From positions 1 to 55,814 of the forward strand of contig JAQGDQ010001200.1 in the NCBI GenBank assembly GCA_030141605.1: a stretch of DNA of 55,814 nt, written 5' to 3'. Both the position numbers and the translations under genes were made by a program. How positions within the stretch are numbered: the stretch's first letter is position 1; every line of letters starts with the position of its first letter. The DNA comes from Tubiluchus corallicola. Taxonomy: Eukaryota > Priapulida > Priapulimorpha > Priapulimorphida > Tubiluchidae. Below are positions 43,933 through 54,741 of the stretch, piece after piece. The notes under the pieces were generated by a model. It saw nothing but the letters and a program-made list of their open reading frames with translations. It searched no databases and was not told where the DNA came from.

Positions 43933-46900
43933 ATGGAACCTGGTGTAACTATCTCATGGCAAAGTGTCTTGGCTAATCTGTTGCAAACTGCCGAGAAGGA
44001 TGGTTTTCTAGAAGATTTTCTTGAATTTGAAAGTGACAAGGATAGGATGAAGTATGTGATGGACAAATATGTGAGGTTAGTTAGCCTTTACTGAATATGT
44101 ATTATTTTTAGTTGTTATGTCGATTAAATGATTTAATGTTTTAATTACGAATCATTATTTCATCAGTTTTCATGGTTTTGCTATCTTTAGATTTTGCTGT
44201 TAAGTAACATCCTGCTTCTTTTTCAATGACTGTTTTTGTTTCTGTTAAATTTTGCACATTTATTTTTTAAGCATTTTTCTAGATGTGAGTGCTTTGTAAC
44301 TTAAATCTTTGATCTTTGTAACTTTGAATCTTAAAATCGTATCTTTGAGCATCAAAAAGGTGCTTGCATCTATACATGGCCCCTTATCCTTTGCACAAGA
44401 AGGTACTTGTGTTGCCTTTACAAAAAAACGTGCTGGATCAACCCAAGGTAGCATTTTCATTACAAAGAATGGGTTCCGATAGTAAGTCGTTTTTGTTGCA
44501 GTTGTGAACCTATCAAAAACTGGCTACAATCATTTGACTACACAAAGTACCAGAAAAGTGAATCTGAAGCCAGACGCCTGCGAAACATTGGCAATGATTT
44601 CTTCAGGAAGAAGGATCATGAACTTGCTAAGGAATACTATACCCAGGTATAGGCGCTGTACAGTATTACAGTTGAGTCAACAAAAGTCATACATGTGGCA
44701 TTTAACTGGAGCTCATTCGAGCAACTTCCTTGGCTTTTATAAGGCCATTATGAAGCTGGAATTATTTATTTGACTATAATCTTGTTCACTCTAAGCAAAT
44801 TTAAACATTTAGAGGTTAAATTCTGTTATTCTATCTATTTCAGAGCATTCTGGCTGCACCGGATGACGGAGCAGAATTGGCTCTAGCATACGGAAACCGG
44901 TCTGCTGTTTACTTTGAACTGGATTTGTACGAGGTGTGTTTATTTGAAAATTAGATTTTTGTATACAGGTATACAGCATTCGACATTAGCACTTATGAAG
45001 GTGGTTGTGCTGGTATCGGTACTTATTTCTGTATCAGCACTGAAACTACAGTGGTACGTTGGCTATGTTCTGATGCATGCATTTTTCTTCTACGAGAAGC
45101 AGTTTTGCTAATGGTCACCAGCTCATTTCCTGACCAAGCTTGGTGCTGCCTTACTTCGGTTATAAAATACCAAATTTGTGATTTGAGATTTTGGTTGATT
45201 GGAAAAAGTGTAAAAATCAGGGCTAGTGGGAAACTTTTTAGGTTAGACAATTAACTATGACATTTTGATTGATGTGACTTGCATCTTACTGTTATAAGAC
45301 CAAAAATGGAGCAAACAAAAACACCTCTAAAGATAAACGTGTTTGAAAGGACAAAAAGCTCGACAAACATTGTTTTAAAATCTACGAATAATCTGTGTTT
45401 ATGTAAAGCAGTATTTTCCATACTACTAGGAATTCTTCTTTCTTCTTCCCAGCTTTTCCCTATGCGGGGTCGCCATTGTGAATGAGTTTTCTCCACGCAT
45501 TCCTGTTGTTGACCACCTCTTCATTTATGTTCTTCTCTCTAAGGTCCCCATTAATAACATTCAATCCATCTCCGCTTGGGTCGTCCTCTTCTTCTATTTC
45601 CCAACACCTCCATTTCCATGACCTCCCTTCCCACATGATCTTCACCGACTCTTCTTTTCAGGTGTCCATACCATCGCAATCTTGCGAGGCTTCCATTACT
45701 TTTACTGTTCCTCTAATATTATTATTTCTGATTGTTCCTCCTACTACTAGGAATGTTTGGAAGATATATGTAATGCTCTCTCATGCGGGTATCCACGGAA
45801 TTCGCAACACAGATTGTACCAAAGACAGGCCAAGTGCTACATGAAGAATGCTGTATCTTCGTTGGGAAAAGCTTTGGAGGCGGTGGAGTTGAGCAGTTCG
45901 TTAGAAAGCGGTAAAAAAGGTAAACCGTATTTGATAAAGCATCAGCATAAATATTAGTAACTGCATATAAAGGCCTGTTAGGTCTGATGGCTTAACAACT
46001 CTTGTTGCAATTAAACTTGAAGCTGTTTTTGAGTGCAGCTAAAGATACAGTAAGCTCCACATAACTCAAATCCAACTAGACTGAAAAAAATTTTGAGTTA
46101 GGCGATGTTGACCGCCTCCAGATGGCGAGCTAAATAGAAGGCACAAGATGGATGAATATACACAATCCTGGAGAAAATAATCAGGGGGGGGGGCACAACT
46201 TGTAAGACATCATCAAAATTTTCCCAGAAGACAATACTGTTTTTTAGTTGTACGAAACTTTTTATTTTTCTGGAGTATAAATTGCATTTTTGAGTTAGGC
46301 GAAGTAAATTACATATATTTTGATTAAATGGACCATAATTTTTTTATTTGAGTTAGGCGAAATTTTGAGTTGCGTTTTTCTTGTGGGAAAAACGAAGGAT
46401 TTTATCCGTTCCGCTGAAATTCTTTGAGTTAGGTGAAAATTTGAGTTATGCGATTTTGAGTAAAACGGAGTTCTCTGTATTTCATTCAACATTCTGCTGA
46501 TACTCATTTTCAATAAGGAATACTTTTATGAGCATTACCTAGATGCCCTTTCTTCATGCTGTTGTGAAACTTTTTGATTCATTATCACATGAATATTGAA
46601 ATAAAAGAAACGTGTGTTTGTGTTGACGACAAAATGTACATTTTTTCGTGAGTATCACCCGCCGGTGGCCCGGCAGTTGCGTCTTCGGGAGACTATTATC
46701 GTTTTCTTTTCTTTTGTGAATTAACAAAATGTGCGATGCTGATTTTCCAAAGAAAAGTACAAATAAACATTAGCAAAAAATCATTTGTTGTATCTTAATG
46801 CATATTTTCAGAGAGCATTAAACTGGAATTGACTAACGTTTTGGAGAAATTAAAATCTGAAGTGACAACTAGGTAAATGACTTTTTATTATTAATTTCAT

Positions 46901-49900
46901 TTCTTTCTCTTTCTCCAATTTTTCTTTGCCAAATATGCACAAACATTCTTTAGCTTTTGTTTTTCTGTTACGTATGTCTGGTATTGCAGTTTTAGCAACA
47001 GTTAGCAACAATTTAACAACAATGATAAAAGAAATAGATGATTTGTGCCAATTTTAATACTTTTGTTATTTTAATGGATTTAACCATTTTTCAAGATTAC
47101 CTAACAGCCGAACAGGTTGATTTTCTGTTTTTGCCTTTGTAGCTGTAGATTTGAAAGAAATATTGAGCAACAACAGACGCGTTTAGAACCCTGTGATGGT
47201 TTCCATGACAAAATTTCGGCTGCATCGAAGGCACTAGAAATTAAACAGAGCGAGGCACAGGGACGGTATATTGTGGTAAGAAAATGTACTTAATTATGGT
47301 CCTTTAATTTGCATCATTAGCAGAAGCAGAATTGTTCCGTACATATAAATATGTTACGATTAAAAGGAGTGGGAAAGAGAGAGAAGAGAGAAGGAAAGGA
47401 GACTGTAAAGAGAAAGACAGAAGAAGCAAAGAAAGAGAGAGAGAGAGACCAAGAGGGGAGGGTGTGAGAAAGAGGTAGAGATGTGTAGAATGATGGATGG
47501 AGGGAAGAGAGAGAAGAGAGAAGGAAAGAAGGTTGTAAAGAGAAAGACAGAAGAACAAAGAAAGAGAGAGAGAGAAAGACCGAGAGGAGAGGGTGTGAGA
47601 CAGAGGTAGAGATAGAGGTAGGTCACCTAATAAAACAACTCTATCTTTCCTACGATTGCGATGTGCAGTATGCGCTGTCGCAAAAATTGAATAGAAATGC
47701 ATTTGACTTTGCCATTAGAAATCCAAACTTTTTCAGACAAATCGCAGGATATCTGCTGGAGATGTGCTGTTTGTTGAGAAGCCGTATGCATCACTTTTAC
47801 TGCCTCATCAGTATGCTAACCGTTGCCATAACTGTTACCGTGTCCTCAAACTTACGTATGGGTAAGTATGATTAATTATGTCATTGTTTCTGGGAGTGAG
47901 AACTAAATTCAACCCCTGTGTTTGTACACTATAGCAGCTTGATTACTATTCAACTACCAAATGTAATTAATATGCAATAATGTTTGAGCATAAAATTTCA
48001 TGCAGGGCGTTAACAGTCTCCTAAGTGATTAAGGTTCAATGACTAGATGACCACTGGGCAGTAATGTCCAGCAGACAGTCTCCCGGCATTTATTCACACG
48101 CCAAATCTAATTCTGTCGTCTGTGTGCTTGGCTGAATACGTCCAGTGGGAGACAAAAATTGACACAGGCGTGAAGCAGACATTCCATAGTTAATGCCATA
48201 TTGGCTTTGTTTAAAAATCGGTGATAATTTTAACTGAAATCAAGTTCTGTTTACATAACGTCATCACTTGTGCACTATGTGAAACTAAGTCACACTGTGC
48301 ATGTCACCAAATGTTTAAGATGAAACTAAAGCATCAGTTTTTGAACATGTCATCAAAAACGGAAAACACTGACACTTTTGTTCAATATGAGACATAGGCG
48401 CCATTTAATAGACTCACTTTGGGACGGACGTGTTTTGACCCAATTGACCAACTGGGTCAATTAGCCGAAGGGTTTAGTATATTACTGCTATATAAGCATG
48501 AGTCCTCACTCATCTGCTTACTATGCATTGTAAAGGTTTTAAATGAATTTTAGAAACGAATTAACGTCAAAAATGGCTATGTGCAATTATTTAAGAAACA
48601 TAATTTATATAAGTGAATTAATAAAAAAAATAAAAAACAGCAAAAATCTGATTATTATTTACCATTAAAAATTACAAAAATTCATGCAAGGTCGGTTGTT
48701 TCATTTCTTAACCCTTTCATACCCGTTGTATCCCGTGGGATACGAGAATGTTTTCTGCCTTTTAAATTAACAAAATTTTAAAACTGACAGTTATTTGATC
48801 TGTTAATCGTTATTTCGGTTTGAGCCAATAACAATAGACTAAAAATGGTGATAAAATGGCAAACTAGAAAATGTACATAGCACAAAAAACTGCGCAACGT
48901 ACAGTACTTTAGAGACGACTTTGTACAGATCAGCATAGCGTGCACACTAAATGTCTTAAATACTTTAAAAAATTATCAGCAGTTGCAAAATGAAGCACAT
49001 TTTATGCTTCCATTGAATCCCAATGTATCCCGTGGGATACAGGCTATATTTAGCACGAGGGCACAGGTAGAAAAAAATAATTAGTATGTGTAAACAAGAT
49101 GGACATACTGAACAAAAGTATCAAGCCAAAAGATGTTTTCTTATTAAAAAATAATTTGGGACTGAAAGGGTAAAGGAATAAGTTGGTTTATGAAATCCTC
49201 ATAGTGATAAAAATATTGAAAATCCGTTGCTGTATACAGCACACATTCATGCAGAACACCTAGTCACCTAGTGCTTGAACTGCAGTTGGTGATGACCTTT
49301 TTTCCCCTGCGAAAAGATAGCGGGAACTTCAAAAGCGAACCGCTGGAAAAGTGATTAAATGTTTAACTTCCGGAAACAACAAGGTTAACTGCAGTGGACA
49401 AGTGGGTGACAGATTCAAAACAATCTGCAAAACCGCTATGCTAACATTATTAACATTTTAGCACATATGATAAATATACATACTGTACCTGTTTACAAAC
49501 AAAGCTCTATTTAACATGACTGTTTCTACGCATATTATAGTTCAAAAAATCGATGTAAAAATGACATAAAAGCAGCAAAAGCTCTTTGGTTACACACAAG
49601 TATCTTATTTTAAGTGCGTGAAGTAAAAATATTGAGTCAATTAGGTAGAGTTATTTGACTCATTTACTGACAGTTTTACGTACATTTGAATAGGAGCGGC
49701 CCGTACTAGACATTTTTGAGTCAACTAAGCGACTAAGTCTATTAACCGTGAGTCTAAGAAATGGTACCTACTGTATTGTGTTTGGTATATTGTACACCAG
49801 ACAAATGTGTAACTGTTCTGTAGCTTATGTCTATTTAGAAACAGTGTCTGACTGATATGCCACTTGTGGCATCTACTGTCAGAGGTTGGATGCTGAGCTT

Positions 49901-52900
49901 CTGTTTCTGCTCACTTGGGTTTTATATTTGTTTTAGTTGCAGGCATTGTACACAAGTACGATATTGCAGCAAGTCTTGTAGAGACGCAGCGTGGGGCGTC
50001 TATCACAAATATGAATGTATGAAATTAGATGTACTTGACCAGGTAAGATGTCCCAATCTGGAGTAGTGCTTCGAGTTTGTTGTGAGTATTAACAGGTTAC
50101 GTTTTTACTTGAACTAGATCTGAAAATTGAGATCTAAACTTCATCTACACCAGTTTTTGTTTGACATTAAAGCTAAAAACTAAGTCACACATGAAGATGT
50201 ATGTTTTAATAACAGCAGGACACGATGCCTGGATTCTTTATGACTTTTTAGTTTCACCAGTAAATAGCACCCTCACCCCACATTCTGTTCTATCTCATTA
50301 ATACTCCATGCAGTTCATTTCTACTTGCCACCAAAGTCAAACGAAACAAAATTTAGCATGTTGAAATTTTGCTGTGTCTAAACAAATATGCATGATTTTA
50401 GAAGTCGCAGTAATTTTACACTTGTTAAAAGCCTTTGAACAATTCATAAATCTCGTAAAGCAAACAAGTATTTTAATTTTAGGTGGGAATTGCTCACTTA
50501 GCCTACAGAATAGTATTAAGAACCGGATTATCATGTTTGTTAGGTACGTATACAAATCATTATACTTATCAGAAACCGTCACTTGGTTAAGTAACCAGTT
50601 TTTACTTGTTTATTCAGACTGGAAACCAAGAGGTAAAATTAAACGAAGAAAGGATGATTTTTCATATACTGCCCCATTTTTAAGTCTGATAAAAAGTTTA
50701 CATTTTAACACAATTAATACTGCAAAAGAGTTTCTGATAATTAAATAATAAGTTAAGAACTTAATTAACGGCAGGTAAGCCTAACTAGTGATAAACTAAC
50801 ATAATTTTCAACAGCAAAAATATTCCACGAGCGTATTGCACGCGTTTGCGGAAGCGAAAATTGAAGTACAGTGCTACTGTATTCAGTGTGTTGTAGTAAA
50901 GCTAGGCAAATTTTAAGATAAAAATTCAAATTTCAAATTTACTGCTGTGCTCATGCATAAGCTGTCAAACTTGTGTAGTTCATCACAAATTAATGCATCT
51001 GAACTGAGAGGTACAGCACCTGTTTTTGGGGCAATGCGTTTCCGGAATGCAGGCACTAGTGCCCGTCTAACTAGAGAATGATGAAATGCATGTAACAGCA
51101 AAGAACTACTGGCACAAATGCGAAGTTATGTTTGTGTGGTAATAATTTTTTCACATGTCATTTTTGGAAAAAATAGTGTTTCCTTTCATTATTCTACAGA
51201 GTAGACTGTTTTGACCTACAGTTTAAGATTGAGTCCAGTTTGGCTTCCTACAGTTTAAGATTGAGTCCAGTTTGGTTTCCTACAGTTTAAGATTGGGTCC
51301 AGTTTGGCTTCCTACAGTTTAAGATTGAGTCCAGTTTGGCTTCCTATAGTTTAAGATTGAGTCCAGTTTGGCTTCCTACAGTTTAAGAATGGGTCCAGTT
51401 TGGTTTCCTACAGTTTAAGATTGAGTCCAGTTTGGCTTCCTACAGTTTAAGATTGGGTCCAGTTTGGCTTCTTACAGTTTAAGATTGGGTCCAGTTTGGC
51501 TTCCTACAGTTTAAGATTGGGTCCAGTTTGGCTTCCTACAGTTTAAGATTGGGTCCAGTTTGGCTTCCTACAGTTTAAGATTGGGTCCAGTTTGGCTTCC
51601 TACAGTTTAAGATTGAGTCCAGTTTGGCTTCCTACAGTTTAAGATTGAGTCCAGTTTGGCTTCCTACAGTTTAAGATTGGGTCCAGTTTGGCTTCCTAAA
51701 GTTTAAGATTGAGTCCAGTTTGGCTTCCTACAGTTTAAGATTGAGTCCAGTTTGGCTTCTTACAGTTTAAGAATGGGTCCAGTTTGGCTTCCTAGAGTTT
51801 AAGATTGAGTCCAGTTTGGCTTCTTACAGTTTAAGATTGAGTCCAGTTTGGCTTCCTACAGTTTAAGATTGAGTCCAGTTTGGCTTCCTACAGTTTAAGA
51901 TTGGGTCCAGTTTGGCTTCCTACAGTTTAAGATTGGGTCCAGTTTGGCTTCCTACAGTTTAAGATTGAGTCCAGTTTGGCTTCCTACAGTTTAAGATTGG
52001 GTCCAGTTTGGCTTCCTACAGTTTAAGATTGAGTCCAGTTTGGCTTCCTACAGTTTAAGATTGGGTCCAGTTTTGCTTTAACTATAATTAATTGCCGCTG
52101 TGACATTTCAGATTTTAAATCTACGGTGTTGGAAGATGAACGTCAACAAAAACTAAAACCTGACATGATTGGTTGTCGTAACGGTTTTTACAACAATGCT
52201 TACTACACCGTATATCATTTAGTGACTCACGCAGAAGATATGAATTCTGCTGACCAGTTACTCTTCACGATTGTAAGTAGTCACCGAGTTAATGTGCTTG
52301 GAATATAATTATTAAAATTTTGAATTCCTGCCATTTTAATTGTCACAGAACTGGTTTCAATTGAGGCCTTTCTGTGTTTTATACTTTTTATTTCAGCAGG
52401 TTCACTAAATCCTCACTTAACGACGTCCCATTTTGTGACTAATCATTTTAACAGACAATGAAATTTTCCCACCCATTTTCTCTCGTAACAAGGAATGATT
52501 TTAACGACGATTTTTCTATTCTGCATGTGTAACATTCTGTCATTTTAACGGCAGGCTTGTCAAATTCCAAACAGCTGCTAGTAAGACAAATGTAATGTAC
52601 TGTAACAAGTTTAAGTAACGCAGTATAGCAAGTAAAACTGGCAAATTGTTGATATGTTACTATTATTATTTTATATCATCGCACCATAACAGATACAGCC
52701 ATACACACGTATGCACAAAATATAACAAGAAATAGTTAGTATAAACACACACAAAAAAGAAAGAAAAAAAATGAAATAAACAATTTACAAAAATCAGGAA
52801 GTACATAAGAATATCATTAATTTTTACTTGGCTTTCACTGATAATCTTGAAAACATGTTAAATGCATTAATAAATAGCTTTTTAACGTTCACGTTACCAA

Positions 52901-54741
52901 TTCTCGTAGATAAACCATACTTTCTTCTTAAGTGGCAATGACTATTGTTAGTTAAATACATCATTAATTGAACATTATCGATCCCGAGTTTTTAATTTCT
53001 TTTAAAAATTTAATTTTCTACAATCAATTAGAAAGTTTCCAGGGCATAGTACCACTGAATTCATTAAGACATGGACACTCAGTATATCAGTAAAAACTTT
53101 CTTAGGAAATTATGTTTCCTAGAAATAGATTCCAGTGACACAAGGCAACTGCACAGCACTGTAAACATTCATTACATCAAACAAACTGCACAGCACTGTA
53201 AAAATTCATCATTGCAAAGAAACTGCCCAGCACTGTAAAGATTCATCACAGCAAAACAACTGCACAGCATTGTAAAAATTCATTAGAGCAAAGAAACTGC
53301 ACAGCACTGTAAAGATTCATCACAGCAAAGAAACAGCACAGTACTGTGAAGATTCATTACATCAAAGAAACTGCACAACACTGTAAAAATTCATTAGAGC
53401 AAAGAAACTGCACAGCACTGTAAAAATTCATTAGAGCAAAGAAACTGCACAGCACTGTAAAGATTCATCACAGCAAAGAAATTGCACAGCACTGTAAAAA
53501 TTCATTAGAGCAAAGAAACTGCACAGCACTGTAAAATTTCATCACAGCAAAGAAATGGCACAGTACTGTGAAGATTCATTACAACATTGTAAAGATTCAT
53601 TACATCAAAGAAATTGCACAGCACTACAAAGAAACTGCACAGCACTGTAAAAATTCATTACAGCAAAGAAATTGCACAGCATTGTAAAGATTCATCACAG
53701 CAAAGCAACTGCACGGCACTGTAAAAACTCATCACAGCAAAGAAACTGCACAGCACTGTAAAATTTCATTACAGCAAAGAAACTGCACAGCACTGTAAAA
53801 ATTCATTACAGCAAAGAAACTGCACAGCACTGTAAAATTTCATTAGAGCAAAGAAACTGCACAGCACTGTAAAGATTCATCACAGCAAAGCAACTGCACG
53901 GCACTGTAAAAACTCATTACATCAAAGAAACTGCACAGCACTGTGAAGATTCATCACAGCAAAGAAACTGCACAACACTGTAAAAATTCATTACAGCAAA
54001 GAAACTGCACAGCACTGTAAAGATTCATCACAGCAAAGAAACTGCACAACACTGTAAAAATTCATTAGAGCAAAGAAACTGCACAGCACTGTAAAATTTC
54101 ATCACAGCAAAGAAATGGCACAGTACTGTGAAGATTCATTACAACATTGTAAAGATTCATTACATCAAAGAAATTGCACAGCACTACAAAGAAACTGCAC
54201 AGCACTGTAAAAATTCATTACAGCAAAGAAATTGCACAGCATTGTAAAGATTCATCACAGCAAAGCAACTGCACGGCACTGTAAAAACTCATCACAGCAA
54301 AGAAACTGCACAACACTGTAAAAATTCATTACAGCAAAGAAACTGCACAGCACTGTAAAGATTCATCACAGCAAAGCAATTGCACAGCACTGTAAAGATT
54401 CATCACAGCAAAGAAATTGCACAGCACTGTAAAGATTCATCACGTCAAAGAAACTGCACAGCACTTAAAAATTCATTACAGCAAAGAAATTCTTCCAATG
54501 AGCAATGAAGCCAACTTTCGGGGTGCTATCTGAACCCATAAGCTTTATAGATTTTCTTGTTACTTTTGAATTATTGCATAACTAAGAAAAAACTATTGTC
54601 GATAAAAAGAATTTCCTGAGGCTTGTCAAAACTGCACCATTTTTGTTGTCTTTTAGACAGCTGGGTTCTTGCTGAAACTTCTCGACGACTCCGGTTTCTT
54701 CAATGTTGATTCTCTGCAGTTAGAAGATAAATTGTACATAG
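43933..54741 (+). CDS. SMYD4: SMYD4-type TPR/MYND/SET protein, N-terminal 11 exons (gene continues past window)
   Basis: SMYD4 proteins carry TPR repeats and a SET domain split by a MYND zinc finger; they act as putative lysine methyltransferases or chromatin regulators. Exons: 43933-44075, 44502-44646, 44844-44933, 45751-45919, 46812-46872, 47143-47275, 47737-47861, 49937-50042, 50483-50543, 52112-52272, 54657-54741; phases join throughout (426 codons). TPR-like helices lie at about 65-150 (RRLRNIGNDFFRKKDHELAKE, AYGNRSAVYFELDLYE, RLYQRQAKCYMK). The split SET start is ISAGDVLFVEKPY (252-264). MYND ligands are complete: C277, C280, C290, C293, C299, C303, H312, C316. YYTVYHLVTH and the following region match the insert after MYND. 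The core SET motifs lie beyond the window. The start ATG was chosen because the frame runs directly into conserved exon 2. Exon 11 could be longer if a later donor of the 27-bp array is used. Confidence 0.9.
45421..45754 (-). mobile_element. LINE 3' fragment with 13-bp target duplication at the SMYD4 exon 4 acceptor
   Basis: The body 45434-45741 (minus) reads, with frameshifts, as a LINE polymerase C-terminus: IRNNNIRGTVKVMEAS, RLRWYGHLKRR, DHVGREVMEMEVLG, RRRGRPKRRW, NGDLREKNINEEVV, NAWRKLIHNGDP. The 3' end is AAGAAGAAAGAAGA, an RTE-like tail. A direct repeat TACTACTAGGAAT flanks it at 45421-45433 and 45742-45754. The right copy contains the splice acceptor AG and the first four bases of exon 4. 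Confidence 0.88.
46048..46477. mobile_element. MITE with CAGTAAGCTCC ends and TA duplication, SMYD4 intron 4
   Basis: TA flanks both sides (46046-46047 and 46478-46479). The left end CAGTAAGCTCCACATAACTC and the inverted right end CAGAGAACTCCGTTTTACTC are imperfect copies. GAGTTAGGCGA words recur inside. No coding capacity. Tc1/mariner- or pogo-like. Confidence 0.75.
47364..47625. repeat. Purine-rich GA tract in two units of about 135 bp, SMYD4 intron 6
   Basis: Almost pure A/G on the plus strand. AGAGAGAAGAGAGAAGGAAA starts both units (about 47375 and 47510), each followed by TGTAAAGAGAAAGACAGAAG and GGGTGTGAGA. Such tracts can form triplex DNA. The minus-strand Ser/Leu frame is a by-product. 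Confidence 0.9.
48712..49170. mobile_element. piggyBac-like MITE, copy 2 (459 bp), SMYD4 intron 7
   Basis: The left flank is TTAA (48708-48711); the right flank is TAAA, probably a mutated TTAA. Ends CCCTTTCATACCCG and GGGACTGAAAGGG. It holds two blocks missing from the copy at 26191-26522. Nothing else is recognised in intron 7 (47862-49936). Confidence 0.85.
50630..52082. mobile_element. MITE copy B of the TAAAGGAAAACC family, carrying an internal minisatellite
   Basis: Similar along its body to copy A: AGGATGATTTTTCATA, TTTCTGATAATTAAATAA, GTAAGCCTAACTAGT, ATAATTTTCAACAGCA, GAGAGGTACAGCACCTG. The right end is CCAGTTTTGCTTTAA at about 52067-52081, matching the family end. The 32-bp tandem array lies between the body and this end. 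It fills most of SMYD4 intron 9 and stops 30 bp before exon 10. Confidence 0.78.
51219..52080. repeat. 32-bp minisatellite, about 27 units, inside MITE copy B
   Basis: The unit is TACAGTTTAAGATTG(A/G)GTCC followed by AGTTTGGCTTCC. The first unit continues the MITE body and the last unit keeps the MITE end (TTTTGCTTTAA). Units vary mainly at GAGTCC/GGGTCC and at CTTCC/CTTCT. Confidence 0.95.
52402..52570. mobile_element. Relic of the CAGTAAGTCCTCGC MITE family, SMYD4 intron 10
   Basis: CACTAAATCCTCACTTAACGACG resembles the end of the element at 5150-5845 with a few changes. AACAAGGAATGATTTTAACG and CATTTTAACGGCAGGC also look related. No right end was found. The remaining 52571-53130 shows nothing I recognise. 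Confidence 0.45.
53150..54490. repeat. 37-bp minisatellite, about 36 units, SMYD4 intron 10
   Basis: The unit reads AAACTGCACAGCACTGTAAA followed by GATTCATCACAGCAAAG, with common ATTCATTAGAGC and ATTCATTACATC variants. A block of several irregular units (including GGCACAGTACTGTGAAG and a truncated CACTACAAAG unit) occurs twice, at about 53531 and 54091, which is a higher-order duplication with 560-bp spacing. It ends about 165 bp before exon 11. Confidence 0.95.

Noticed and set aside
45482-45844. Plus-strand frame of 120 codons running into SMYD4 exon 4
   Set aside because: It crosses the antisense LINE in a frame different from the one exon 4 uses. The LINE reads properly on the minus strand.
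47304-47702. Ser/Leu/Phe-rich minus-strand frames
   Set aside because: Antisense of the GA-rich tandem tract in SMYD4 intron 6.
48410-49765. A larger element enclosing the piggyBac-like MITE, with TAGACTCAC-like ends
   Set aside because: AATAGACTCACTTTGGG on the left and GTGAGTCTAAG on the right agree over only about nine bases, too little to support a nested element.
51219-54490. CRISPR-like arrays
   Set aside because: The repeats are head-to-tail with no unique spacers, in an intron of a eukaryotic gene.
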